Of a stretch of DNA of 64,000 nt, positions 1 through 7,704 are shown in pieces. The stretch comes from Pyrinomonadaceae bacterium (GTDB lineage: Bacteria; Acidobacteriota; Blastocatellia; Pyrinomonadales; Pyrinomonadaceae): positions 62,001 through 126,000 of the forward strand of contig JAIBCC010000011.1 in assembly GCA_019694395.1 (NCBI GenBank), read 5' to 3'. Position numbers and translations under genes: made by a program. The notes beneath the pieces were generated by a model. That model was not told the origin of the DNA, searched no databases, and saw only the letters and a program-made list of their open reading frames with translations. The stretch's first letter is position 1, and each line of letters opens with the position of its first letter.

Positions 1-570
1 TGCCCGACTAATTGCGCCGGGAGCAATCGTGACAATCGCCAAAGCAACGATGAACCAAAAAAGCGTGGAAAGCAGCCGCCAAACAATGAAAGACCAGGTA
101 AATTGAGGCGAAAATAATTGTGTTGGATCTTGGGTCATATTGCGGAGTTCTTCTTCATACACCGCATACATTATTGTCTCTTTTCCCTCATTCCGAAGAG
201 GTTCAGTGCGGTCATGCTGATATTTTCCGCCAATAACTATGACATCTCCGCCGATAAAGGCATTTTCCTTTTGAATAATCGAACCGCCGATAGTTGCCAC
301 ATCACCTTCAACTTTTCCTTCAACAATTATGTCGCCGCCAAAAACCAAAACTTCTTTGACTTCTTTTTTAATAACAACGGTTTTGCCAAAAGAAAATACC
401 TGACCGTCCTGGATTTCGTCAATTACTATTTTATCGTTTGGAGTTGGAGAAGCTGTTTGAGTGTAAATAACGATTGAACTGAGTGAGATAAATAAAAACG
501 CAAGAACTATTTGCCAGAATTTCAAGCCAAAATCGAGATAGTTAATTCTAATTGCATCTGAATACACCAC
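1..570 (-). CDS. Bactofilin-like membrane protein, partial (cut by left edge)
   Basis: The frame is open from a GTG at 570 (TTG at 525 is an alternative) to the window edge, about 190 codons with no stop. From the TTG the protein begins with a typical signal peptide, MKFWQIVLAFLFISLSS, then a short TPTP-type spacer. Residues from about 55 to 110 are short V/I/G repeats (for example VLVFGGDIIVEGKVEGDV) of the sort that form the right-handed beta-helix of bactofilin-like polymer-forming domains. A hydrophobic membrane segment starts near residue 160 (FIVWRLLSTLFWFIVALAIV). It lies 7 bp after the anti-sigma gene, so it is probably the third gene of the sigma operon and may belong to an envelope-stress response. 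The C-terminus is missing. The bactofilin assignment is by repeat pattern only. An antisense reading frame across it looks spurious. Confidence 0.7.
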   Translation of the reverse strand, partial: MVYSDAIRINYLDFGLKFWQIVLAFLFISLSSIVIYTQTASPTPNDKIVIDEIQDGQVFSFGKTVVIKKEVKEVLVFGGDIIVEGKVEGDVATIGGSIIQKENAFIGGDVIVIGGKYQHDRTEPLRNEGKETIMYAVYEEELRNMTQDPTQLFSPQFTWSFIVWRLLSTLFWFIVALAIVTIAPGAISRA

Positions 571-576
571 TTTTAT

Positions 577-1152
577 TTATGAACGGCTAAATTTTAAAAC
601 TAACCGGGAAAAACTTAAAAATCCCAACGCAATCACACACAAAAACAGAAGCGTAGCAAATCCTGAGCTAAAAACAATTTGTTGACTTAAAAAACGTAGA
701 ATTACTGCTAATCCAATCGTTATGTCGAAAATCAAATGGTTGATGAATCCGGCTAAAGCCAAAAATTGTTTACCAAAATCTGAAAGACTGTAAAGAATTT
801 GATCAGATTCAAGAGCAATTCCTAACATAGTCAGAAAAAGAACTCCTGCACAAATACTTAAAGCCCAGATTCGTTCTTTCTTTGAGCGCAGCCCGCTCAC
901 ACGGCTCTCCGCTTTGGCAACTACAACTTTAGTAAAATTTTCCGGTAATTCGATTTCCGATTTGCTTTCAAAGGCAAAATCCAAAGCTGAAAGTAATTTC
1001 TTTTGCAAATTAAGTTCGTCCAGACAGGTTTTACAAATTGCAAAATGCTGTTCCAAAATAAGTTCATCCGACGGAGAAAGCTCACCATCAAGATAAGCCG
1101 CAATTTCAGCACGCGGACAAACTTTTTTTGTTTTAGCAATCTGTAAATCCAT
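577..1152 (-). CDS. Zinc-type anti-sigma factor (zf-HC2) with membrane segments
   Basis: 191 residues. The N-terminus has the zf-HC2 anti-sigma pattern: Cys12, then YLDGELS, then HFAICKTC (His-x3-Cys-x2-Cys) near residues 36-43. This is the cytoplasmic domain that holds an ECF sigma factor in the ZAS family. Three hydrophobic stretches follow near residues 94-112, 130-152 and 161-182, so the protein should be anchored in the inner membrane. It starts 11 bp after the stop of the ECF sigma gene, the usual order for a sigma/anti-sigma pair, so the sigma factor upstream is almost surely its partner. The signal it senses cannot be read from the sequence. Confidence 0.88.
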   Translation of the reverse strand: MDLQIAKTKKVCPRAEIAAYLDGELSPSDELILEQHFAICKTCLDELNLQKKLLSALDFAFESKSEIELPENFTKVVVAKAESRVSGLRSKKERIWALSICAGVLFLTMLGIALESDQILYSLSDFGKQFLALAGFINHLIFDITIGLAVILRFLSQQIVFSSGFATLLFLCVIALGFLSFSRLVLKFSRS

Positions 1153-1163
1153 TTATTTTTTTG

Positions 1164-1769
1164 CTAAACCCCAGTAAAACCTCGGTCAACAAATATTTCC
1201 CGCATCATCTCACGGGCACGGAAAAGTCGATTTTTGACTGTTCCCAACGGTAAATTAGTAACTTCTGCAATTTCGTCATAGCTCAGATCTTGGGTATGAC
1301 GAAGCAGAATCAATTCCCGATAACCTGCCGGAAGTCTTTTAACAACGGTCGCAATTTCTTCCCGCCATTCGCTTCGTTCACGTTCCTGTTCGGGTGAAAG
1401 ATGTTTACTTTCGTATTGAATCTGATAAGTTCCCTCTTCGTTTTCAACTTCTAAACTTTGCTCATGGTTGTGATGCCGCCGCAAATAGTCAATTGAAGCA
1501 TTATGGGCGATTTTATAAAGCCAGGTCGAAAATTTATATTCGGCACTATACCGCGCCATCGAATTATAAACTTTGATAAAAACCTCTTGTGTCACATCAA
1601 GCGAAGCATCATAGTTGCCGAGCATCCGAAAAACATAATTAATAATCGGACGTTGATAACGGCGCACGAGCTCTTCAAAACTGTCCTCGCGTCCCGAAAT
1701 GGCTTTGACAATCAATTCACCATCAGTAAATTCTTTAAGATTATTTATTTGTATTGCATTGGTAGTCAT
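1164..1769 (-). CDS. ECF-family RNA polymerase sigma factor
   Basis: 201 residues, normal length for an ECF (RpoE-like) sigma factor. Region 2 is visible near residues 40-100 (DVTQEVFIKVYNSM, then FSTWLYKIAHNASIDYLRR), which recognises the -10 element. Region 4 is near residues 145-190 (LPAGYRELILLRH, then YDEIAEVTNLPLGTVKNRL), the helix-turn-helix for the -35 element. The ATG at 1769 has no clear Shine-Dalgarno. It is the first gene of a minus-strand operon with the anti-sigma factor and the bactofilin-like protein, and it is divergent from the VWA genes. Such factors usually control their own operon; I could not identify its promoter consensus. Confidence 0.93.
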   Translation of the reverse strand: MTTNAIQINNLKEFTDGELIVKAISGREDSFEELVRRYQRPIINYVFRMLGNYDASLDVTQEVFIKVYNSMARYSAEYKFSTWLYKIAHNASIDYLRRHHNHEQSLEVENEEGTYQIQYESKHLSPEQERERSEWREEIATVVKRLPAGYRELILLRHTQDLSYDEIAEVTNLPLGTVKNRLFRAREMMREIFVDRGFTGV

Positions 1770-1936
1770 GACACAAAGGTATTACGGTAAAAAAACGATT
1801 TTGGTTTCAAAAAATCTAATCTCAATATTTAATGTTAAAACCAAACTAAAATATCATAGCCTGTTTGGAAAAAAATAAGCAATTTAACTTGCTCTCACGC
1901 AACCTATTCCAAAGTTAAAACATCATAAAAAATATC

Positions 1937-1965
1937 TTGCTTGTATTGTGTTCATTGCGTAGAAT
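1937..1965 (+). promoter_or_regulatory. Predicted sigma-70-type promoter of the VWA gene pair
   Basis: TTGCTT at 1937-1942 and TAGAAT at 1960-1965 are separated by 17 bp, and the ATG of the next gene is 24 bp after the -10 box with a GGGAG ribosome-binding site before it. It was found by eye and has not been tested. Confidence 0.5.
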
Positions 1966-1988
1966 GTTAGAAAATTTCGGGAGAATCT

Positions 1989-3014
1989 ATGGCAGTAAAT
2001 CAGTCTCAAATGACCAGCTATTTGGTTAGTTTTCAAAGGTTTAGTCTCTTACTTATAATGTGTGGTTGTTCGATCCTAACAATCTTAGGACAAACACCGA
2101 CGCCAACACCGACACCGACACCTTCGGAAACTCCGCAAATCATTGATGATGACGATAAAGAAAAAGAGATAAAAATCCAAACCGATTTAGTCACACTCAC
2201 TTTAACGGTCACTGACCAATTTGGTCGGTATGTCTCAGGTTTAACTAAAAGTGCTTTCACTGTTGTGGATAACAATGAGGAGCAAGATCTAACTTATTTC
2301 AGCACTACCGATGCCCCAGTTTCAGTTGGAATTTTGTTTGATGTGTCAGGTTCGATGAATGGCGAAAAAATTGCAAAAGCCCGCAAAGCACTGGAAAAAT
2401 TTATAAGAACCAGTCATCCGAACGATGAATACTTTTTAATTGCTTTCAATACCAGAGCCCAGCTTTTACTTGACCGCACCCGAAATGGCGAAGCTGTTCT
2501 GGATAAATTAACCTTGGTTCAACCAAAGGCAAATACGGCACTTTATGATGCGGTTTATTTAGGCGTTGAACGAGTTACCCGTGGAAGTCATCAAAAGAAA
2601 GCACTTCTGATCATCAGTGATGGACAAGACAACAGTTCGCGCTATAATTTTGGTGAGGTGCGGCGTTTGTTAAAAGAATCCGATGTTACGGTTTATTCGG
2701 TCGGGATTTTGGGAGGCGGAGATTTTGGCAGCTCGCTCGGAATGCAGGGACAGTCATTTTTGGATGAACTTTCCAGCGTGACCGGTGGAAAATCTTTTTA
2801 TCCGCAAACCAGCGTTGAAATGGATGAGCTTTTTGAGCGGATTGCGCTTGAACTTAGAAATCAATATTCGGTCGGTTATACTCCGAAAGATTTTAAGCCG
2901 GATGGAAAATATCGAAAAGTTAAAGTTAAGGTCAAACCTCCGCGCGGTTTGCCGCGTCTAAATGTTCGCAGTCGTGAAGGTTACTATGCAACGCCGAACA
3001 CGCCGCTGAAATAG
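1989..3014 (+). CDS. Secreted VWA-domain protein (VWFA-related acidobacterial type)
   Basis: 341 residues. A signal-peptide-like N-terminus (hydrophobic near residues 15-33) is followed by a run of Thr-Pro repeats (about residues 36-46), a typical spacer of exported acidobacterial proteins. A beta-rich segment (residues 60-105, VTLTLTVTDQFGRYVSGL) precedes the VWA domain. The metal-dependent adhesion site is intact: DVSGSM near residue 118, with a Thr in NTALYDAV and an Asp in IISDGQD further on. VWA domains of this fold bind protein partners through a divalent metal. The start has a GGGAG site 7 bp upstream. It is paired with a second VWA gene 32 bp downstream. The function in the cell is unknown. 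Confidence 0.88.
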   Translation: MAVNQSQMTSYLVSFQRFSLLLIMCGCSILTILGQTPTPTPTPTPSETPQIIDDDDKEKEIKIQTDLVTLTLTVTDQFGRYVSGLTKSAFTVVDNNEEQDLTYFSTTDAPVSVGILFDVSGSMNGEKIAKARKALEKFIRTSHPNDEYFLIAFNTRAQLLLDRTRNGEAVLDKLTLVQPKANTALYDAVYLGVERVTRGSHQKKALLIISDGQDNSSRYNFGEVRRLLKESDVTVYSVGILGGGDFGSSLGMQGQSFLDELSSVTGGKSFYPQTSVEMDELFERIALELRNQYSVGYTPKDFKPDGKYRKVKVKVKPPRGLPRLNVRSREGYYATPNTPLK

Positions 3015-3046
3015 TTTTACGATATTTTTGCGAAGGAAAAATTTTG

Positions 3047-4186
3047 ATGAATAGAAAAACTTTGAATCTTTTACTAGCCGTTGTTTGTGTGCTAACGGTT
3101 TTTGTTTTAGCTTTTGTTACTTATCCGGTTGCTAATGCCCAAACAACCGACAAATCGCGGGTTACACCAACTCCGCAACAAACTACTCCCAAACCGGCTC
3201 AAACCACGCCGAAAACTTCTCCGACCACATCTCCGTCAGTAACACCTGAACCGGATGAAACTATTACGATTGAAACTGAATTGGTAAATCTGAATGTTCG
3301 CGTAGTTGACCGTAATAATCATTCAATCAACAATTTAAAGAAAGATGAGTTCAAGGTTTTTGAAAATAATGTTCCGCAAGAAATTGAATCTTTCAGTAAA
3401 GCTGAGGTTCCAACCAACTACGGTCTGGTAATTGACAACTCAGGTTCACTTCGACATCAGTTGGAAAAAGTTATCGAAGCCAGCAAAATTATTGTCAATA
3501 CCAATCGCCCCGAAGATGAAACTTGTGTTGTCCGCTTTGTTAATTCTGAAAAAATTGAAATCGTGCAGGACTTTACCTCTAAAAAAGCTGACATCAATGA
3601 GGCATTAGACAATCTTTATATCGAAGGCGGGCAAACCGCAATTATTGACGCGGTTTATTTAGCCGCCGAAAAAGTTGATGAATACGAGAAAAGCCGTAAT
3701 CCGAATGAAAAGAAACGTCGTGCTCTGATCATCGTTTCAGATGGCGAAGACCGTGACAGTTATTATAAAGAACAACAACTTTTTGAACTTCTTCGTGAAT
3801 CTGATGTTCAGATTTATGCCATTGGATTTGTCAATGAATTAACCAAAGAAGGAGGTTTTATCGCCAAAAGTCCACAGGAAAAGGCAAAAAGTTTATTGAC
3901 CCGAATGGCAACCGAAACGGGCGGAAAAGTTTATTTTCCAAACTCCGTTTCGGAACTTAATCAGATTGCGGCTGATATTTCCAGCGAGCTTCGCACTCAA
4001 TATGTTTTGAGTTATTATCCCACTGAGGAGGCTAAAGATGGAAGTTTTAAGAATATCAAAGTTCAAGTAGCAGATGGTCCAAATAAAGAAAAACGAATTG
4101 CCATTACCAAATCAGGACGAAAAGCCGGAGTTGACAGTTCGGGAAATAAACCTACTTTGCAAAATCAAACTAAACCAACCCCGTAG
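3047..4186 (+). CDS. Secreted VWA-domain protein, second of a tandem pair
   Basis: The ATG at 3047 follows AAGGAAAA at a good distance and is preferred to the TTG just before it. The product is about 379 residues with a clean signal peptide ending near VANAQ, then a Thr/Pro/Lys/Ser-rich linker (residues 33-75) and a VWA domain. The MIDAS motif is DNSGSL, with TAIIDAV and IVSDGED supplying the other metal ligands. It shares layout with the gene before it (ELVNLNVRVVD versus DLVTLTLTVTD at the start of the beta-rich segment), so the two are diverged paralogues likely made from one transcript. A terminator lies 47 bp after the stop. Role unknown; adhesion or assembly of envelope complexes is only a guess. 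Confidence 0.88.
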   Translation: MNRKTLNLLLAVVCVLTVFVLAFVTYPVANAQTTDKSRVTPTPQQTTPKPAQTTPKTSPTTSPSVTPEPDETITIETELVNLNVRVVDRNNHSINNLKKDEFKVFENNVPQEIESFSKAEVPTNYGLVIDNSGSLRHQLEKVIEASKIIVNTNRPEDETCVVRFVNSEKIEIVQDFTSKKADINEALDNLYIEGGQTAIIDAVYLAAEKVDEYEKSRNPNEKKRRALIIVSDGEDRDSYYKEQQLFELLRESDVQIYAIGFVNELTKEGGFIAKSPQEKAKSLLTRMATETGGKVYFPNSVSELNQIAADISSELRTQYVLSYYPTEEAKDGSFKNIKVQVADGPNKEKRIAITKSGRKAGVDSSGNKPTLQNQTKPTP

Positions 4187-4231
4187 ATTCAAGTTGGCAA
4201 TGGCACTAGGCAGAAACAGTTAGTCTCAAAA

Positions 4232-4264
4232 TAAAAAAGGCTGGATTCATTCCAGCTTTTTTGT
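4232..4264. terminator. Bidirectional rho-independent terminator
   Basis: A GCTGGA / TCCAGC stem with a short loop is flanked by an A-run on the left and a T-run on the right, so it can act on both strands. It sits between the convergent second VWA gene and the shell-protein gene. Confidence 0.75.
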
Positions 4265-4305
4265 TTGTTGATAGATTGCAATGAGTTACAGCTACTTCCT
4301 AATCT

Positions 4306-4626
4306 TTAATTTTCAGGAACTGAACCGGAAATTTTCTTTCTAAAAGTTGCGCCCGTTTCTATGACAGGAATTCCATCCTGAACTTCGCCGTGCGGTCTGG
4401 GAATCACGTGAACAGCCGTCACTGTTCCAACCCGCCGGGCTGCTGCTGCGCCGGCATCAACTGCGGCTTTAACTGCACCGACTTCCCCACGCACAATCGC
4501 CGTTACCAATCCCGCATCAATTCGCTCATATCCAACTAAGCGAACATTGGCGGATTTAACCATTGCATCAGCGGCTTCGATCATTGCCACTAATCCGAAA
4601 CATTCAACCATTCCAAGTGCTTCCAT
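4306..4626 (-). CDS. BMC-domain microcompartment shell protein (hexamer type), copy 1
   Basis: 106 residues forming one BMC domain, the building block of the protein shell of bacterial microcompartments (PduA/EutM/CcmK family). Recognisable parts are the N-terminal EALGMVE, the helix [12 protein letters not shown] carrying the edge lysine, the pore-loop region [18 protein letters not shown], and AAAARRVG followed by [11 protein letters not shown]. The pore loop reads I-D-A-G where family members usually have small residues such as I-G-S-G or I-G-A-G. It is the only minus-strand gene here until the second shell gene cluster about 4 kb away. Upstream lies a long nonamer hairpin that ends at the divergent pxpB gene. 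Confidence 0.95.
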   Translation of the reverse strand: MEALGMVECFGLVAMIEAADAMVKSANVRLVGYERIDAGLVTAIVRGEVGAVKAAVDAGAAAARRVGTVTAVHVIPRPHGEVQDGIPVIETGATFRKKISGSVPEN

Positions 4627-4650
4627 AATTCTAAAACCTAATTCTACACC

Positions 4651-4786
4651 AAATGATTTTAGTTGGGAAGTTTAGGAAGTTTAGAAAGTTGTGAGAGTTT
4701 AGGAAGAAAAAACTTGATTTTCACTTCCTGAACTTCCTAAACTTCCCGAACTTTCTAAACTATTTCCTAATAAGCTAAAATCATTT
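4651..4786. repeat. 136-bp inverted repeat with 12-bp perfect ends and internal 9-bp periodic units
   Basis: The outer arms AAATGATTTTAG (4651-4662) and CTAAAATCATTT (4775-4786) are perfect inverted copies. Inside, units like GGAAGTTTA repeat about every 9 bp on the left (4665-4706), and their complement, ACTTCCTAA-like units, repeat on the right (4721-4770). The right arm ends 1 bp before the GTG start of pxpB, and the left arm begins 24 bp before the shell-protein start. The whole spacer could fold into one long hairpin. Confidence 0.8.
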
Positions 4787-4787
4787 T

Positions 4788-5483
4788 GTGAATTATAAAA
4801 TTTTTCCAATCAGCGAAAACGCAGTCACAATAGATTTTGGCAATCAAATTTCAGTCGAATTAAATGAAAAAGTTATTCAACTGGCTGATTTTATTGAAGA
4901 AAATAAATTTCTGGGATTTATTGAAACAGTTCCGGCTTACTCTTCACTGACGATCTTTTTTGAACTAATTACGGTTAAAAAGAATTTCACAAATTTTTCA
5001 ACCGCATTTTTTTTCGTCAAATCTTTTATTGAGAAGGCGATTACAGAGTTGAATGATTTTTCGCCAATTGAGCCGCGTTTGATAAAAATTCCGGTTGATT
5101 ATTCCGCAGAATTTGCGCTTGATTTGGATGTTGTGGCTCAAAATGCCAATTTAACCAAAGAAGAAGTTATAAAAATTCATACTTCTCAAATTTATCGCGT
5201 TTTTATGATCGGATTTTTGCCCGCTTTCGCATATATGGGCGAAGTTGACGAACGAATTGCAACACCGCGCAAACAAACTCCGCGCACAAAAATTGAAAAA
5301 GGAAGTGTCGGAATCGCTGGAAAACAAACAGGTATTTATCCCCTGGAATCCCCCGGCGGTTGGCAAATTATCGGCAAAACCGATTTGGAATTGTTCCAGC
5401 CAAATAACGAAAATATTTCATTGCTAAAAAACGGAGATTTAGTCCAATTTTACGACATCAATTCTAATCCAAATGAGCATTAA
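4788..5483 (+). CDS. pxpB: 5-oxoprolinase subunit B (KipI/PxpB family)
   Basis: 231 residues, normal for PxpB/KipI. The carboxyltransferase-domain signature is clear in the C-terminal half: GFLPAFAYMG, then PRKQTPRTKIEKGSVGIAG, QTGIYPLESPGGW and IIGKTDLELF. With PxpA and PxpC it forms the ATP-dependent prokaryotic 5-oxoprolinase, which opens 5-oxoproline (pyroglutamate) to glutamate. The start is GTG at 4788 with no visible Shine-Dalgarno; it abuts the long hairpin. The stop overlaps the start of pxpC by 11 bp, which points to translational coupling. In Bacillus the homologue KipI also inhibits a sporulation kinase; nothing here suggests that role. Confidence 0.93.
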   Translation: MNYKIFPISENAVTIDFGNQISVELNEKVIQLADFIEENKFLGFIETVPAYSSLTIFFELITVKKNFTNFSTAFFFVKSFIEKAITELNDFSPIEPRLIKIPVDYSAEFALDLDVVAQNANLTKEEVIKIHTSQIYRVFMIGFLPAFAYMGEVDERIATPRKQTPRTKIEKGSVGIAGKQTGIYPLESPGGWQIIGKTDLELFQPNNENISLLKNGDLVQFYDINSNPNEH

Positions 5484-6429
5484 AATTTTAACCAACAGTC
5501 TTTTAACCACGATCCAGGATTTAGGGCGAAACGGATTTCGGGCTTTTGGAATCAATCCGAACGGCACGATGGATAGAACCGCGCTTCGCCTAATCAATAT
5601 TTTGCTTGGTAATGACGAAAACACGGCTGCGTTGGAATTTCACTACCCTGCACCGAAGATTTTATTTGAAGAAAATGCGGTTATCGCGCTCGGCGGCGCA
5701 GATTTCGGCGCAAAAATTGAAAATCAGAACTTAAAAAATTGGCAAACTATCGAAGTTAAAAAAGGACAAATTTTGAGTTTCTCCGAAAAGAAAATCGGTA
5801 ATCGTCTGTATTTGGCAATTAAAGGCGGTTTGGCTGTAAATGATTGGCTTAAAAGCAAAAGCACTAATCTAAAAGCCAAACAAGGCGGATTTGCAGGGCG
5901 AAAACTGGAAAAAGATGATCGGATAGAGTTCAAAATTCAAAATTCAAAATTCAAAATTCAATTAAAAATTTCTCCGCATTTCGTTTCCGATTATTTACAT
6001 TCAAATCGAATTCGTTTTATCCCCGGACCTGAATTTGATTTGCTGACCCCGCTCAGTTCGGAGAATTTACTGAAAGAACGTTTTTTAATCAGTCAAAATT
6101 CTGACCGGATGGGCTATCGTTTGGACGGGAAAGAACTCCATTTGCTGCACGAAAAAGAATTGGTTTCCTCCGCCGTAACTTTCGGCACAATGCAGCTTTT
6201 GCCAAACGGACAAATAATAATTTTGATGGCAGATCATCAGACAACCGGCGGTTATCCGCGAATTGGAAACGTGATTTCGGTTGATTTGCCGATTTTGGCT
6301 CAACTCAGCGCAAATGACAAGATTCGTTTTGAACCGATTTCGCTGGAAGAAGCGGAAAATTTAGCCTTAAAATTTGAGCAGGGTTTGAATTTGCTGAAAT
6401 GTGGAATAAAATTTCAAATGAGTAAATGA
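5473..6429 (+). CDS. pxpC: 5-oxoprolinase subunit C (KipA/PxpC family)
   Basis: 318 residues of the KipA / biotin-dependent carboxyltransferase-like fold. Typical motifs are TTIQDLGRNGFRAFGI and GTMDRTALRLINILLGN near the start, GGADFGAKI, and MADHQTTGGYPRIGNVI near residue 255. It works with PxpB and PxpA in 5-oxoproline cleavage. The gene overlaps pxpB by 11 bp and pxpA by 4 bp (ATGA). Oddity: residues 153-163 (FKIQNSKFKIQ) are encoded by four perfect copies of the heptamer TTCAAAA. Because 21 bp equals seven codons, the frame survives. The insertion falls in a region that seems variable, so the enzyme is probably intact. Confidence 0.93.
   Translation: MSIKILTNSLLTTIQDLGRNGFRAFGINPNGTMDRTALRLINILLGNDENTAALEFHYPAPKILFEENAVIALGGADFGAKIENQNLKNWQTIEVKKGQILSFSEKKIGNRLYLAIKGGLAVNDWLKSKSTNLKAKQGGFAGRKLEKDDRIEFKIQNSKFKIQLKISPHFVSDYLHSNRIRFIPGPEFDLLTPLSSENLLKERFLISQNSDRMGYRLDGKELHLLHEKELVSSAVTFGTMQLLPNGQIIILMADHQTTGGYPRIGNVISVDLPILAQLSANDKIRFEPISLEEAENLALKFEQGLNLLKCGIKFQMSK
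5929..5963 (+). repeat. Heptamer tandem repeat inside pxpC (TTCAAAA x4 plus a degenerate copy)
   Basis: Four perfect 7-bp copies run from 5929 to 5956, followed by TTCAATT. The tract is translated in frame. It belongs to the set of 7-bp-periodic tracts seen elsewhere in the window. Confidence 0.9.
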
Positions 6430-7184
6430 GCAAAATTATTGACCTAAATTGCGATATGGGCGAAAGTTTCGGTGCGTGGCGAATGGGCAACGATGCCGAA
6501 TTGATGAACTATGTTTCCTCAATAAATGTGGCTTGCGGCTTTCACGCAGGCGACGCTCAGACAATGCGCGAAACGGTGCAGCTTGCCATAAAAAAAGGAG
6601 TTGCAATCGGTGCACATCCAAGTTTTCCTGATTTACAAGGTTTCGGCAGACGTCATATGTCACTTTCTCCCCAAGAAATTTTTGACGTCGTTCTTTATCA
6701 GGTTTCGGCGTTAAAAGGAATTTGTGAAGCATTCGGCACAAAGCTTCATCACGTCAAACCGCACGGCGCGCTTTATAATTTGGCAGCGAAAGATGAAGCC
6801 GTGGCAGGAGCAGTGGCAGAGGCAGTCCGGAAAATTGATAGCAAGTTGATTTTGTTTGGATTGGCGGGGAGTAGTTCGATTTCGGAAGCCGAAAAGGTCG
6901 GATTAAAAACCGCGAGTGAAGTTTTTGCTGACAGAACTTATCAACCGGATGGAAGTTTAACTCCACGCACACAAGCCGATGCGTTGATTGATTCGACTGA
7001 AAAATCTATTTCGCAGGTTTTGCAAATGATTTCTGATAAAACGGTTACGGCTACGAATGGTGAACAAATTCCAATCGCAGCCGAAACGATTTGCATTCAC
7101 GGAGACGGAACGCACGCGGTTAAGTTTGCCAAAATAATCAACCAACGACTAACCGAAAACGGAATTAAAATTCTGCCGATTTAG
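6426..7184 (+). CDS. pxpA: 5-oxoprolinase subunit A (LamB/YcsF family)
   Basis: 252 residues. It starts with the family signature IDLNCDMGESFGAW and contains NVACGFHAGDAQTM, GAHPSFPDLQGFGRR and HVKPHGALYN, the conserved Asp/His-rich motifs of the YcsF/LamB fold. In the PxpABC complex this subunit is thought to take part in phosphorylation and hydrolysis of 5-oxoproline. The ATG overlaps the pxpC stop. The stop overlaps by 4 bp the stop of the convergent YeaQ-like gene. The three pxp genes form one operon; an NRAMP-like transporter follows 520 bp later on the same strand, as in the ycsF-ycsG arrangement of Bacillus. Confidence 0.95.
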   Translation: MSKIIDLNCDMGESFGAWRMGNDAELMNYVSSINVACGFHAGDAQTMRETVQLAIKKGVAIGAHPSFPDLQGFGRRHMSLSPQEIFDVVLYQVSALKGICEAFGTKLHHVKPHGALYNLAAKDEAVAGAVAEAVRKIDSKLILFGLAGSSSISEAEKVGLKTASEVFADRTYQPDGSLTPRTQADALIDSTEKSISQVLQMISDKTVTATNGEQIPIAAETICIHGDGTHAVKFAKIINQRLTENGIKILPI

Positions 7185-7438
7185 CGGAAAAAATATCGAA
7201 TTATCAGTTGCAGGATAATTGCACCAACGATTGACATTATCCAACCGCCATACCGAGCATGATTTTCACTTTTGCCACCAAACAAAAAGTTCCCTAAAAA
7301 TCCGCCAATGAACGAACCGGCAATTCCCAGCAAAATTGTGTTTATCCAGCTTCCGCCATCAACTCCCGGAATCAAAAATTTTGCGATTGCGCCGACAATT
7401 AAACCGAAAATTATCCAACTAATAATGTTAAAAATCAT
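7181..7438 (-). CDS. GlsB/YeaQ/YmgE family small membrane protein
   Basis: The ATG at 7438 has an AGGAGG site 8 bp upstream, which decides the start. The product is 85 residues with three hydrophobic helices: IISWIIFGLIVGAIAKFL, then a glycine-rich loop with WINTILLGIAGSFIGGFLG, and a C-terminal IMSIVGAIILQLIIRYFF. This is the pattern of the 'transglycosylase-associated protein' family (Pfam Transgly_assoc), small inner-membrane proteins often linked to envelope or osmotic stress but of unclear function. It is a single gene, convergent with pxpA. Confidence 0.88.
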   Translation of the reverse strand: MIFNIISWIIFGLIVGAIAKFLIPGVDGGSWINTILLGIAGSFIGGFLGNFLFGGKSENHARYGGWIMSIVGAIILQLIIRYFFR

Positions 7439-7588
7439 AATCTTTTCCTCCTGTTTTTTTGGGGACATTCAATAATACGATTTCAGATCGAACCAAGTTC
7501 CAATCAATTAATTTTTCGGGGACAACAGCATTCTCTAATTTTTTTTCTATTGACGCAAGGAATTTTGCGTGATAACAACATAGTTAAT

Positions 7589-7620
7589 TTTTGAGCTTTG
7601 ACCTTTGATCTTTGATCTTA
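7589..7620. repeat. Heptamer tandem repeat upstream of the NRAMP-like gene
   Basis: CTTTGAC, CTTTGAT and CTTTGAT follow one another at 7-bp spacing. A looser run on the complementary theme (CAAAGAA, CAAAAAG, CAAAAAT) lies at about 7667-7690, so the two may pair. The gene starts at 7705. The rest of the 7439-7704 spacer shows no gene. Confidence 0.7.
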
Positions 7621-7704
7621 TTTCATTTTATCAATTCTGCCTGGGATTTATAATGCCAATATTTTCAAAGAACAAAAAGCAAAAATCCAAGATCCATTAA
7701 ACAT

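Noticed and set aside
118..477. 119-residue plus-strand frame at the left edge
   Set aside because: It is antisense to a frame that runs off the edge and has a signal peptide, beta-helix repeats and a membrane helix; the plus-strand reading has no such features.
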